Source of the DNA: Neobacillus sp. DY30
GTDB lineage: Bacteria > Bacillota > Bacilli > Bacillales > Cytobacillaceae
Assembly (NCBI RefSeq): GCF_030123065.1
Contig: NZ_CP126093.1
Location: 3,538,001-3,602,000, forward strand
Length of the DNA: 64,000 nucleotides
Direction: 5' to 3'
Below the pieces are notes generated by a model. That model worked only from the letters and a program-made list of their open reading frames with translations. It had not been told where the DNA came from and did no database searches. Position numbers and translations under genes: made by a program. Positions 1-8,446 of the stretch are shown here, in pieces (position 1 is the stretch's first letter; every line of letters starts with the position of its first letter).

Positions 1-364
1 GCTTATCTAAATTCCCACTTGTTGCGTGGTGAACAGAGTGATCATGACCCCATTGATCGAACGGGAACAGTGTTAATACTCCCATTGCCGTACCAACTGC
101 ACGATTCGCCTTTCTGTTTTTAAAAAACGAATGATGGGTACAGTCATGGAAAATGATAAAAATTCGTACTAAAAAGCCTGCTGCAGCAATCATCGGAACC
201 AATGCTAACCAATAAGAAACAGATAAGCTTTGATAGGCAAGGAACCACAATAAGATAAACGGTCCAACCGTGTTAATGATTTGCCAAACACTTTGTTTTG
301 TTGTTGATTGTTCAAAAGGAGCAACTTGTTTGCGTAAATTTTTCGTATTTTCTTGTACTGACAT
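1..364 (-). CDS. des: Fatty acid desaturase, 5' part (continues past window start)
   Basis: The reading frame is open to the left edge, so only the first ~121 residues are visible. It has a hydrophobic stretch at about residues 32-66, then the first histidine box HDCTHH, and further on a second HxxHH-type box (DHSVHH). Both are typical of membrane-bound acyl-lipid desaturases such as B. subtilis Des, which puts a cis double bond into membrane phospholipid acyl chains at low temperature. The ATG at 362-364 begins the peptide MSVQENTKNLRKQ. A promoter and a DesR-like inverted repeat lie directly upstream, which fits the cold-induced DesK/DesR control known for Bacillus des. The family call is confident; the exact regiospecificity is not known from sequence. 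Confidence 0.88.
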   Translation of the reverse strand, partial: MSVQENTKNLRKQVAPFEQSTTKQSVWQIINTVGPFILLWFLAYQSLSVSYWLALVPMIAAAGFLVRIFIIFHDCTHHSFFKNRKANRAVGTAMGVLTLFPFDQWGHDHSVHHATSGNLDK

Positions 365-399
365 AATTTTAATTCCCTTCGATTTGTGTCGTTAAATCG

Positions 400-428
400 A
401 TTATAGGGAAATAAAATCATTCATGTAA
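400..428 (-). promoter_or_regulatory. Promoter of the desaturase gene
   Basis: On the minus strand a TATAAT -10 box (400-405) lies 17 bases from a weak -35 TTACAT (423-428). A poor -35 is what an activator-dependent promoter would show. Confidence 0.5.
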
Positions 429-437
429 GTACCAGGT

Positions 438-467
438 GTCATATGCAGAGTATGACAAATGTCATAT
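438..467. promoter_or_regulatory. DesR-like operator
   Basis: A perfect inverted repeat GTCATA (438-443) / TATGAC (451-456) is followed by a third half-site GTCATAT (461-467). It sits immediately upstream of the weak -35 of the desaturase promoter. This matches the known arrangement in which phosphorylated DesR binds upstream of the des promoter. Assignment to DesR is inferred from position and symmetry. Confidence 0.55.
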
Positions 468-503
468 AGAGGTTGTCTCTTACACCAAAACAGAAAGTTA
501 TGC

Positions 504-574
504 TATAATGAAATAGTTGTATTTTAACAAACTAAAGCGGTGATGTAAGGATTAAACTAGCCTGCCGCTTCAAA
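504..574 (+). promoter_or_regulatory. Extended -10 promoter and 5' UTR hairpin
   Basis: An extended -10 (TGCTATAAT, ending at 509) precedes a 5' leader in which AAGCGG (535-540) can pair with CCGCTT (565-570). The hairpin ends just before the AAAGGATG ribosome site of the gene at 588. Function of the hairpin is unknown. Confidence 0.35.
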
Positions 575-587
575 AGGATGCTAATAA

Positions 588-983
588 ATGAAAAAAGAAA
601 TTGATACAATTTATATTTTAGAAAACCCCGAAAAGAATATTATTAAATTTGCAACAGGTTATCAACTTAAATACGATGACACGATAAAAGATGTTTTTGG
701 TGTGGCATGCATAAACGATTTAGAAATGATGATTCAATTTAACAAGCCCTTCCAAGATAGTATTTGTGCCAATAAGAATATAAGTGTGAAGAATCTTTCA
801 TTAAATCAAGTTATTCGAATTGCTTCCAAGAAAGAACTCCTTCAATTAAGGGTAGAATTGTTAGAACAATCAGGAAATTTATCCATTCCTTGTCCTTTCG
901 ATTCGGTCATCCAGCTCCAAGAAGGAATTTTCCGCTGGGATGAACAAAATTCTTCATACATTTTAGATCAACTTGGTGCTTAA
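588..983 (+). CDS. Hypothetical protein, 131 residues
   Basis: I do not recognise a domain. The protein is soluble, with no signal peptide or membrane segment, and is mildly acidic. It has its own extended -10 promoter, an AAAGGATG ribosome site before the ATG, and a clear terminator at 998-1028, so it behaves as a single-gene transcription unit. Bacillus-like codon use and these flanking signals support a real gene. No function is proposed. Confidence 0.7.
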   Translation: MKKEIDTIYILENPEKNIIKFATGYQLKYDDTIKDVFGVACINDLEMMIQFNKPFQDSICANKNISVKNLSLNQVIRIASKKELLQLRVELLEQSGNLSIPCPFDSVIQLQEGIFRWDEQNSSYILDQLGA

Positions 984-997
984 TTTATTGTTCTAGG

Positions 998-1030
998 AAA
1001 GTAACTCATCTTTGGTATGGGTTACTTTTT
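998..1030 (+). terminator. Rho-independent terminator
   Basis: A 12-bp stem (AAAGTAACTCAT with its partner at 1017-1028, one G-T pair) is followed by T5. It covers a spurious ATG at 1017, which argues that the next gene starts later, at 1062. Confidence 0.75.
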
Positions 1031-1061
1031 CTATGAAAATTATTATTTTGGCAGGTGTCAT

Positions 1062-2390
1062 ATGTCCTCAAAGAATAAAGTGATTATTATCGGTGGAGGG
1101 ATTTCTGGAAAATTGGCGGCACGTGTATTATCGGATGTTTATAAAGAAGTAATCATCCTTGAACGTGACAGCGAGCCGGAAGGACCAACTTCACGAAAGG
1201 GTGCCCCGCAAGGTGAACATCTACACGCCCTCCTTCATGCTGGCGAATATGGCCTCGAAAAGCTATTTCCTGGTATAACAGAAAAATTTTATGAGAGCGG
1301 AGCTGTAAAAATCAATTCAACCATTGATCTTGCATGGTTTCACCATGGTGCATGGAAAATTCGATACGATGGCGGGTACAGTACCACACTTCAAACACGA
1401 CCCCATTTAGAATGGCACATAGAACAATACATAAAAAGAATTCCAAATATTAAAGTGCGCTACAATCAAGTTGTTCAAGATTTTTTATATAGTGAAGCAG
1501 AAAATCGGATCATAGGTGTTCAACTAAAGAATGATCCATTATTAGCAGATTTAGTAGTGGATTCCAGTGGTGTAAGCAGTCTTACATCTAATTGGTTACA
1601 TAAACGAGGAACACATGTCCCTGAGGAGAAAGTGGAAATCAACTTAAGTTATATCAGTAAACAATTTCAGCTGGATGAAAATCAGGAAAGAGACTGGAAG
1701 ATTAAGATGATATATCCCGACCCGCCTAAAGAAAAAATTGGCGGTACAATTTCTAAGATAGAGGGAAATCATTATATTGTCACAATAATGGGATATCATA
1801 ACGCAGTAAATGATAAAGAGGTCCTAAAAGATGATATGTGTTTTATTGAACTTTCAAAGAAATTGCCAAGACTTGATATCTATCAAGAAATAGAAAATGC
1901 AGCTTCCCTTACCAAAACTAGCCTCTATCGAATCCCACATTTAGTATGGAGAAGAATTGAAAAAATGAAATTACCTGATGGACTTTTACTAATCGGAGAT
2001 ACCTTCTGCAGAATTGACCCTGTTTTTGGCCAAGGAATGAGTATTGCCATTTTAGAGGCGCTTGCACTGCAAAAATTAATACATAAAGATACACGACAAC
2101 TGGTGCCTGCGGTATTTCATAAAAAAGCTGCGAAAATCATTGCTCCGATTTGGAATATGGTCCTTACAGAAGATTTCCGATATCCCGATACACATGGGAA
2201 AAAGCCGTTTGGTCTATCGATTCAGCTATGGTATGCGAAGAATATTTTTCTTTTATCTGCGCAAAATCAAGAGGTCTATAATGCGTTTGTGAAAGTGATG
2301 AATCTAGTTAACCCTATAACCTCACTGATGAGACCTAGGATTATTAAAATGGTTTTGAATCGTACATTTACTAATGCTCGAAAACCATAA
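1062..2390 (+). CDS. FAD-dependent oxidoreductase (aromatic hydroxylase / geranylgeranyl reductase fold)
   Basis: The protein has 442 residues. An N-terminal Rossmann dinucleotide motif GGGISG (residues 11-16) ends in an acidic residue after the second strand (ILERD). A second FAD motif GDTFCRIDPVFGQGM occurs at about residue 312. This pattern is typical of the p-hydroxybenzoate hydroxylase/geranylgeranyl reductase superfamily of flavoproteins. The substrate cannot be named. I chose ATG 1062, with AGGTG upstream, because an in-frame ATG at 1017 lies inside the terminator of the previous gene and lacks a ribosome site. It ends at a bidirectional terminator shared with the convergent efflux gene. 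Confidence 0.8.
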   Translation: MSSKNKVIIIGGGISGKLAARVLSDVYKEVIILERDSEPEGPTSRKGAPQGEHLHALLHAGEYGLEKLFPGITEKFYESGAVKINSTIDLAWFHHGAWKIRYDGGYSTTLQTRPHLEWHIEQYIKRIPNIKVRYNQVVQDFLYSEAENRIIGVQLKNDPLLADLVVDSSGVSSLTSNWLHKRGTHVPEEKVEINLSYISKQFQLDENQERDWKIKMIYPDPPKEKIGGTISKIEGNHYIVTIMGYHNAVNDKEVLKDDMCFIELSKKLPRLDIYQEIENAASLTKTSLYRIPHLVWRRIEKMKLPDGLLLIGDTFCRIDPVFGQGMSIAILEALALQKLIHKDTRQLVPAVFHKKAAKIIAPIWNMVLTEDFRYPDTHGKKPFGLSIQLWYAKNIFLLSAQNQEVYNAFVKVMNLVNPITSLMRPRIIKMVLNRTFTNARKP

Positions 2391-2394
2391 CTCA

Positions 2395-2430
2395 AAAAAG
2401 CAGTTCTCTTTAAGAGGACCGCTTTTTATT
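2395..2430. terminator. Bidirectional terminator
   Basis: A 16-bp stem (arms 2395-2410 and 2412-2427, two mismatches or wobbles) flanked by A6 and T5 runs lies between convergent genes. Confidence 0.8.
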
Positions 2431-2435
2431 TTTCA

Positions 2436-3683
2436 TTAATTGGTGCTTTCTTTTACTAGTGGTTTACCTGCTTCTAGAAGAACCTTACTGCCCACCAAGA
2501 AAAACCCTTGGATAAACATTAGTATTCCAGTCCCAATCAACAGCCATTCTATTTCAATTATGTCTGCGATGGGCCCGAAAATGAGCATTCCTAGTGGCAT
2601 CATCGAGGTTGAAATCATTCCTAGTACACCAAAGACTCTTCCTAAATAATCTCCCTCCACCTTTTCTTGTAAAAGAACAGTTGATGGTGTGTTGAAGATC
2701 GGCATTGCCACACCAACGATTCCCATGAACACGATATAAATCCAAAAATTAGGAACGATACCAAGAGCGAAGGTGCAGGCACCCATCACAAGCGCAGCGA
2801 GTGTCATCGTATGAATCTTGTTTTTGAATCCACCCCACGATGCCATGAACACACCACCTAGCATCATTCCGATTGAGAAGGTAATTTCGATGGCTGTTAA
2901 CCGCCATACATCATCACCAAAACTGCGTGTGACCTGCAGCGGTGTTAGGAATGCCACCGGTGCCGCTAATACAAAGAAAAACGCAAAAAAGACAAAAAAC
3001 TTCTTAACAAAAGCGTGATTTTGAATATAGGTAAAACCTTGTTTTAAGTCACAGTAATAGCTGGTGGTCTGTTTTTCTGCTGCTTTTGCATGAGTGGGAA
3101 TATGCAAATATGTCAGTAAGATAAATACGGCAATCGCAGCAGTAATAACATCAATAAAGAAGATTGCTTCCATTGAAGCCATTGTCAGAAGTGCTGCACT
3201 GACCATTGGCGCCACGAGCATGATTAGCGCTTGGATACTACCATTTGTTCCGTTCACTTTTGTCAGTTTATCCTCTGGAACCATCTGAGGAAGAATAGCT
3301 CCAACCGCTGGACCTTGAATTCCTGTTCCTATCGCCCGAATCGCCGACATCAAAAATAATAACCAAAGTGCCTCGTACCCCATTAAAAACAGAATTGCTA
3401 ACACAAGTGTTGAAATCGCAATCAAGGAATCTGACAAGATAATCAGTATTTTTCGATTGTAGCGATCCGCCCAAACTCCTGCAAAAGGAGAAAGGAAAAA
3501 GGTTGGGACAAACCCGCAAATAATAGAAATTGTCATCATGACACCCGATTGAGTATTCAAGGTGATATACCACATAATCGCATATTGAACTAAGGCTGAT
3601 CCAAAAAGCGATATCGTTTGACTCCCCAAAAAGAGAATGGTATTTCGTTTCCAATGATTTATTTCATGTTTAGGTGTTTCCAT
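2436..3683 (-). CDS. MFS efflux transporter, Mef-like (probable macrolide exporter)
   Basis: This 415-residue polytopic membrane protein has about 12 hydrophobic segments and the MFS motif A sequence GVWADRYNRK after the second helix. The stretches around VPEDKLTKVNG and EKVEGDYLGRVFG resemble the Mef-type drug:H+ antiporters (MefA has PEEQLTK and PEYLGRVF at the corresponding places). It would export a drug across the cytoplasmic membrane. The upstream leader peptide is of the ErmD class, which responds to macrolides, so a macrolide or ketolide substrate is the best inference. The gene is monocistronic, with a 240-base leader region and an internal terminator. Confidence 0.82.
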   Translation of the reverse strand: METPKHEINHWKRNTILFLGSQTISLFGSALVQYAIMWYITLNTQSGVMMTISIICGFVPTFFLSPFAGVWADRYNRKILIILSDSLIAISTLVLAILFLMGYEALWLLFLMSAIRAIGTGIQGPAVGAILPQMVPEDKLTKVNGTNGSIQALIMLVAPMVSAALLTMASMEAIFFIDVITAAIAVFILLTYLHIPTHAKAAEKQTTSYYCDLKQGFTYIQNHAFVKKFFVFFAFFFVLAAPVAFLTPLQVTRSFGDDVWRLTAIEITFSIGMMLGGVFMASWGGFKNKIHTMTLAALVMGACTFALGIVPNFWIYIVFMGIVGVAMPIFNTPSTVLLQEKVEGDYLGRVFGVLGMISTSMMPLGMLIFGPIADIIEIEWLLIGTGILMFIQGFFLVGSKVLLEAGKPLVKESTN

Positions 3684-3767
3684 AGATTACACGTCCTATA
3701 ATGTTTTTGTTTGGTATGGTCAAGGACATTTTTATAGAAACTGAATTTACATCTAAAAAAAGACAGC

Positions 3768-3796
3768 AAAAAAGAGGGCAGAATCGTCCCCTCTTG
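3768..3796 (-). terminator. Attenuator terminator in the efflux leader
   Basis: Read on the minus strand, AAGAGGG and CCCTCTT pair around an ~10-base loop and are followed by T4 and further T-rich sequence. It lies between the leader peptide and the efflux gene, so it must be bypassed for expression. Confidence 0.7.
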
Positions 3797-3887
3797 TTTT
3801 ACATCACCGTAAAATAAAGGTTTCCCTAAAAATAGACAGACCACTCCCGTTACTCTGCACTCGTGCAAAGTCCTTGAACCTATTCAA

Positions 3888-3932
3888 TTAATTGTTCAAA
3901 GCTGGGAATCGTAGTCTCATAGACGCAGTCAA
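3888..3932 (-). CDS. ErmD-type macrolide-sensing leader peptide (14 codons)
   Basis: A perfect GGAGG (3941-3945) lies 8 bases before a TTG start. The open frame reads MTASMRLRFPALNN and then TAA. The B. licheniformis ErmD leader is, from memory, MTHSMRLRFPTLNQ, so 11 of 14 residues agree, including the MRLR core. Macrolide-bound ribosomes are known to arrest there, with Leu7 in the P site and Arg8 next. The staphylococcal MsrA leader also begins MTASMRL (from memory). The peptide is not a structural product. Its role would be to stall ribosomes when macrolides are present and so turn on the MFS gene downstream. It is too short for routine gene callers. Confidence 0.85.
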   Translation of the reverse strand: MTASMRLRFPALNN

Positions 3933-4005
3933 GGGGAAAACCTCCATTTCTTATAAGTTAGAATTAGTTTAACATATTTGTCACTTATATTAAAGATGGT
4001 ACCTT

Positions 4006-4923
4006 TCAATAAGTACTTTCAATGGATTTAATGGTATCAAATAGTTTTTTATTTATAGGGGTTGGTACTTGATGTTTTTCACCCATCTCCAACACTGCTC
4101 CCGCGAACAAAGCCACCTCGCTATATCGCCGTGCTTCCAAATCCTGCGCCATGGACGGTTTTCCTTCTGGACTTAATGTGGCTAACACACTTAACCAATA
4201 ATTCAAATCTGCCTCTATTAGATTAATCCCTTCATACTCAGATAAGGTAATGACCTCTCTCATTGCGGCAATCATGGTTTCCCTTGCTTCGCCTTCCCGT
4301 TGAATTTCACCGTAATTGCTTTTATAGACAGCAACGGTTTGATTAACTCCGACATTCAGCATGAATTTTCCCCAAAGCCGCTTATTCATATTGGTGTCTA
4401 CCTCATATGGAAAATCAATTTTATCAAAAAAATCCGCTAGACTCTTAACCTTGTCAGAAATGATTCTCGGCCATTGATCACCAAAGCAAAGCATTCCCAT
4501 ATGGTCGTATGTAAGTTTATTCCCTACTTTTACTGCGTCCATCCCTTGGGCTACACTATAAAGAATCCTATCCCCCCCATAAACTTGACCAATAATCCCT
4601 TCACTCGTAATTCCATTTAAGGCAGATAAAATGATGGTGTCTTTTCCCACATGATGGTGTACCGCTTGGATGGCATCAAGTAAACCTTCGTATTTCACGG
4701 TAAAAATCAGTAAATCTGCTGGTTCACAGTGTTCTTCAGGCGTCACAAAGTGGAAGTCACACGGTTCACCATTACAATAGACATGTTCTTGTTTATATTT
4801 TTCGATGCGCCCTCGGTCAGCAATAATTCTTACATCTTCCTTTTGCAGTCGCTTGGCTATAAAATTTCCAAATAATATTCCCAATGCTCCTAATCCAATA
4901 ATAGATACCTTTTTAATTTCCAT
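4006..4923 (-). CDS. 2-dehydropantoate 2-reductase family protein (PanE/ApbA-like)
   Basis: This 305-residue NADPH-dependent reductase has an N-terminal GLGALG nucleotide motif (residues 11-16), a FTVK segment, ALNG after the Rossmann domain, and LWGKFMLNVGVNQ, which contains the conserved lysine and asparagine of the ketopantoate reductase C-terminal domain. PanE makes pantoate for coenzyme A synthesis. Bacilli often carry extra paralogues, and no pan gene is next to this one, so the physiological substrate is uncertain. A GGAGAGG ribosome site sits 9 bases before the ATG. The gene is divergent from the protease gene at 5040. Confidence 0.82.
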   Translation of the reverse strand: MEIKKVSIIGLGALGILFGNFIAKRLQKEDVRIIADRGRIEKYKQEHVYCNGEPCDFHFVTPEEHCEPADLLIFTVKYEGLLDAIQAVHHHVGKDTIILSALNGITSEGIIGQVYGGDRILYSVAQGMDAVKVGNKLTYDHMGMLCFGDQWPRIISDKVKSLADFFDKIDFPYEVDTNMNKRLWGKFMLNVGVNQTVAVYKSNYGEIQREGEARETMIAAMREVITLSEYEGINLIEADLNYWLSVLATLSPEGKPSMAQDLEARRYSEVALFAGAVLEMGEKHQVPTPINKKLFDTIKSIESTY

Positions 4924-5039
4924 CCCGTAAGTCCTCTCCGCTTTTTCTTAAATTTTATCATGAAAATTTGGTTGATTAATAATGATTCGTTTTTCGTTAT
5001 AATAGAGAATATAGAAAATTTTGTAATGAGGGATAAAAC

Positions 5040-5855
5040 ATGGAAAGAGATAATAATGAAACACAGCATACAGAAGATGATTTCGACTGGGAGACTTTTT
5101 TTAATCCTGATGATAAACAGGAATGGGAAATAGAGAAACTTCAAAAGAAAAAGCGAAAAAAGTTCATGGTTAAAATCATTAGCTCCCTGCTCGTACTGGC
5201 ACTTTTGATCAGCGGATTAGAGGTGTGGATTAACATTTTCAACCTCCCTGCAATGAACTTTGTTAAAGTGTCTAATCAATTATCAAAGCAGCCTGAAGTG
5301 AAAGAATACAAAAAATCAGTTGTAACAATTGATTGGGATGGAGTCAAAGGTACAGGCTTTCTGGTCTCACCTAATGGATTAATTGTCACCAATGATCATG
5401 TGGTAGAACGTACAAAGAGAGTAAATGTCCATTTTAAATCTGGTAGGTCATATGCTGGTAAGGTAATCGCTAAGCACCCGGAAATAGATGTTGCGATTGT
5501 AGAAATTGATGCAGAGAACCTCCCTTTTCTTCCAATTGCTACCGACAAGGATTGGGAAAGATGGGTTGGCGAGGAAATCATTTTTATTGGAAACCCATTA
5601 GCTTTTACACAAATAGCCAATAAAGGCACGCTGATTGGTAAAGCACAGTTGACGGACTGGGATGTCCCCGTAATGATGATTAAAGCACCTATTTATAAAG
5701 GAAACAGCGGCAGCCCGGTATTGAACGAAAATGGAGAGGTCATTGGTGTCATTTTTGCGACATTGCAAAACCCAGAGATTGAAACGAAAGAAATTGTAGG
5801 TGTGGCCATCCCATCTTACTATATTACGAAAATCCTTAATAAAAATATCCCATAA
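5040..5855 (+). CDS. Membrane-anchored trypsin-like serine protease (HtrA-like, no PDZ)
   Basis: The protein has 271 residues. An acidic cytoplasmic N-terminus (1-30) and a lysine-rich patch (35-45) precede one membrane segment at about 45-62, and the protease domain (about 85-270) would be outside the cell. The chymotrypsin-fold catalytic triad is visible: His120 in TNDHVV, Asp150 in EIDVAIV, and Ser223 in GNSGSPV. Unlike HtrA/DegP there is no PDZ domain after the protease domain. This suggests a surface quality-control or shedding protease not gated by a PDZ. It is a single gene with a TATAAT promoter at about 4998-5003. Confidence 0.85.
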   Translation: MERDNNETQHTEDDFDWETFFNPDDKQEWEIEKLQKKKRKKFMVKIISSLLVLALLISGLEVWINIFNLPAMNFVKVSNQLSKQPEVKEYKKSVVTIDWDGVKGTGFLVSPNGLIVTNDHVVERTKRVNVHFKSGRSYAGKVIAKHPEIDVAIVEIDAENLPFLPIATDKDWERWVGEEIIFIGNPLAFTQIANKGTLIGKAQLTDWDVPVMMIKAPIYKGNSGSPVLNENGEVIGVIFATLQNPEIETKEIVGVAIPSYYITKILNKNIP

Positions 5856-5943
5856 CGAGCTTAAGGTTCTATCAATTGCTTCTATCTAGCAGAAAAGATT
5901 ATACTAATATTTGGTATTACTATGAATCTAAGGAGGAGATCAC

Positions 5944-6771
5944 TTGACTAGTTTACAGGATCCTACCACACTACTTAATGGAGTAAAAATGCCTTGGTTT
6001 GGCCTCGGTGTATATAAGGTTCAGGAAGGTGAAGAAGCACTTCAATCTGTAAAGGCTGCAATTAAAGCTGGTTACAGAAGCATTGATACCGCGGCTCTTT
6101 ACCAAAATGAAGAAAGCGTGGGTCAAGCGATTAAGGAATCTGGTGTTCCACGTGAAGAGCTTTTTATTACCACAAAAGTTTGGAATGAAGACCAACGAAA
6201 TGATTCAGTTTTAGAAGCATTTGAAACGAGCATTCAAAAACTCGGGCTTGATTATGTTGATTTATATTTAATCCACTGGCCAGTAAAAGAAAAGTACAAA
6301 CAAACGTGGAAGGTCCTTGAGCAACTATATAAAGAAGGACGTGTTCGTGCAATTGGCGTCAGCAACTTCCAAATTCATCATCTAGAAGATTTACTATCTG
6401 TAGCTGAGATTAAACCGATGGTAAATCAGGTGGAATTACATCCGCTTTTAGCACAAACTGAACTTCGCGACTATTGCAGAAAACAAGAAATTCAAATTGA
6501 AGCTTGGGCTCCACTTGGCCAAGGAAGACTTCTTGAACATCCACTTTTACAAGAAATTGCGGCAAAGCACAACAAAACAACCGCTCAAGTCATCCTGCGA
6601 TGGGATATTCAAAACCAAATTGTCACCATTCCAAAGTCAGTTAAAGAGGCCCGTATCATCGAAAATGCCAATATCTTTAATTTTGCATTAACTGAAAGTG
6701 ATATCCAAAAAATTAACTCCCTAAACGAAAACAAACGATTCGGTGCTGATCCTGATAACTTTAATTTTTAA
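5944..6771 (+). CDS. yvgN: Aldo/keto reductase (YvgN-like)
   Basis: This 275-residue AKR-family reductase has the full catalytic tetrad: Asp48, Tyr53, Lys78 and His111. It shares long stretches with B. subtilis YvgN, for example [20 protein letters not shown] and IPKS near the NADPH site. The family reduces methylglyoxal and other aldehydes with NADPH, so a detoxification role in the cytoplasm is likely. The start is TTG at 5944, set by AGGAGG at 5931-5936. The gene is monocistronic and closes with a strong terminator. Confidence 0.9.
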   Translation: MTSLQDPTTLLNGVKMPWFGLGVYKVQEGEEALQSVKAAIKAGYRSIDTAALYQNEESVGQAIKESGVPREELFITTKVWNEDQRNDSVLEAFETSIQKLGLDYVDLYLIHWPVKEKYKQTWKVLEQLYKEGRVRAIGVSNFQIHHLEDLLSVAEIKPMVNQVELHPLLAQTELRDYCRKQEIQIEAWAPLGQGRLLEHPLLQEIAAKHNKTTAQVILRWDIQNQIVTIPKSVKEARIIENANIFNFALTESDIQKINSLNENKRFGADPDNFNF

Positions 6772-6784
6772 TTTTGTTTAAGAA

Positions 6785-6823
6785 AAAAACGGACCTCACG
6801 AGCTAGTCATGAGGTCCGTTTTT
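6785..6823. terminator. Bidirectional terminator
   Basis: A 14-bp perfect stem (AAAAACGGACCTCA and its complement) with T5 lies after the aldo/keto reductase gene. Confidence 0.85.
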
Positions 6824-6934
6824 GAATTCATGATCCGTTCTGTTTCTTTAGATAGTTTCTACACACCATGTCATCGTAGATATCTCTGTTTCTACCGTCT
6901 GTAACCTCTTTTTTATAAAAATAAGACATAAATC

Positions 6935-8281
6935 TTAACGATTCTTTCCTGCTTTCAAAAGTCCTCTTATCTGAAACATTGCAGTTTTACCTTCTTTACG
7001 TTCCATCGCATGAACGAAGCTGTATACGACGATTAATTCAGCTAATAATCCAAGCGAGAGACCGATCGCTCCAATGGAACCATTCCATTGTGAAGCAAAA
7101 TTCACACCAATAATTAAGGCTATCAATGTAACTACAAAATTGGCAGACTGAGAAAAAATCGTAACCTTTGTTCTTTTGTACACCATTAATAATCCATTAA
7201 AGAAATCAACAAACGGAAACACAAGCGCCATTAACATCGTCACTTTGAATACTTGTATGCTTGCGTCCAACAACCTTCCGCTGACCCCAATTACATGTTC
7301 AAAAAACAATTCCCCAAGCGGAGTATACGATAAAATCGCTACTAATATACACGGGACAAAACCAACCACAAGTAGAAACTTTTTTACAATAGCATGATGT
7401 TCACCATAAAAATTGATAACAATTTGATGAATATAAGAGAAAAAGCTTAAAATTAATTGAGTTACACTTAGTGCGATGGCGTAACTTGCAATCGCCAGCT
7501 CAATATTATAGGTCTTACCTAACGCAATATTAATGGCAGGACCAATCATAACAACAATAATAGAAGATAACATAAGCGGGCTATAAAATTTAAAGATACT
7601 TTTCTTTGATTCTATTTTCAGTTCATGTTTCTCAGGCATTTTGCGCACTAACGACCTTGCTTCAATGAAGCTAACAGTACATTCAACTATCATTCCGATT
7701 AAAAAAATCAACGCACCGGATACTCCTGTAATATGACCCGTGTGAATGAAATATAAGGACAATATATACATCGCAGCAAGCCTTATGACCATTCCAATCG
7801 TTAACCATTTTGTCTGCCGATTATAAATAATAACTCCTTGTGCTAAACAACGAAGAGCAGAAAAAATTGTGACGATGATCAATACTTGGTAAATAGCCTT
7901 TATGTCATCCACCATATTCGCTTTAGCTCCAAAGATGTTCGCAAAAATAACATCTCCAGCCGGTGTATAAGCCACTGCAAATGCAACCAACATTAAACTT
8001 CCGATTAAATAAAAAGAAAAATGTGACATTAATCTATAGGAACCTCTATCCCGAACCAATGAAGAACAAGTTTGACGAAGCAAATTCCCCAGCCGCTCCG
8101 TAATTCCAAATAGACTCATTGCAATTGCATAGCTCGCTAAAATAAATTCAGAATGATCCGCTCTAACTAACGTACTGTTAATAATAATATGTGATATTGT
8201 AACAAGACTCGCAGATAATGCTAAGGGAATAAAGAAAATGAACAACGATCTCATATTTAGTTCTTTTTCTAGTTTTTTCAT
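6935..8281 (-). CDS. MATE/MOP-superfamily membrane transporter
   Basis: This 448-residue polytopic protein has roughly 12-14 hydrophobic helices in two similar halves. Each half contains an ASYAIA(M/L)S segment (near residues 45-53 and about 265-272), which shows the internal duplication of the MOP (MATE/flippase) superfamily. It has no signal peptide and ends in a basic tail. It may export a drug, metabolite or lipid-linked compound. A relationship to bacterial ANKH-like members is possible, but I cannot confirm it. No polysaccharide genes are nearby, which argues against a dedicated O-unit flippase. Confidence 0.7.
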   Translation of the reverse strand: MKKLEKELNMRSLFIFFIPLALSASLVTISHIIINSTLVRADHSEFILASYAIAMSLFGITERLGNLLRQTCSSLVRDRGSYRLMSHFSFYLIGSLMLVAFAVAYTPAGDVIFANIFGAKANMVDDIKAIYQVLIIVTIFSALRCLAQGVIIYNRQTKWLTIGMVIRLAAMYILSLYFIHTGHITGVSGALIFLIGMIVECTVSFIEARSLVRKMPEKHELKIESKKSIFKFYSPLMLSSIIVVMIGPAINIALGKTYNIELAIASYAIALSVTQLILSFFSYIHQIVINFYGEHHAIVKKFLLVVGFVPCILVAILSYTPLGELFFEHVIGVSGRLLDASIQVFKVTMLMALVFPFVDFFNGLLMVYKRTKVTIFSQSANFVVTLIALIIGVNFASQWNGSIGAIGLSLGLLAELIVVYSFVHAMERKEGKTAMFQIRGLLKAGKNR

Positions 8282-8402
8282 TCTCTACAACACCTTTTAA
8301 TTTTAATATCTTCTTAAATTTATTTCGGCACACTAAATTTATTCCATTATATTATAAATCTTATAATTATTAACGGATATAAATATTTTTACCTAAATGA
8401 AA

Positions 8403-8437
8403 AAAACACCGACCTCTTTGAACCAATGTCGGTGTTA
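8403..8437 (-). terminator. Terminator of the DUF4145 gene
   Basis: AACACCGAC pairs with GTCGGTGTT (8405-8436), followed on the minus strand by a run of T. Confidence 0.75.
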
Positions 8438-8446
8438 GAAACGTTT

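Larger units (their letters stand above)
3719..3932 (-). promoter_or_regulatory. Attenuator leader of the efflux gene
   Basis: The untranslated region between leader peptide and efflux gene contains mutually exclusive pairings. TTGAAC inside the last leader codons can pair with GTTCAA just downstream. CAAGGAC (about 3871-3877) can instead pair with GTCCTTG near 3721-3728, just before the efflux start. A small GCAC/GTGC hairpin follows, then a strong terminator at 3768-3796. This is the layout expected of stalling-controlled attenuation. The exact switch is inferred, not shown. Confidence 0.6.

Noticed and set aside
3268..3654. 128-codon frame inside the MFS gene
   Set aside because: Same-strand shadow frame with no ribosome site; the MFS frame is clearly the coding one.
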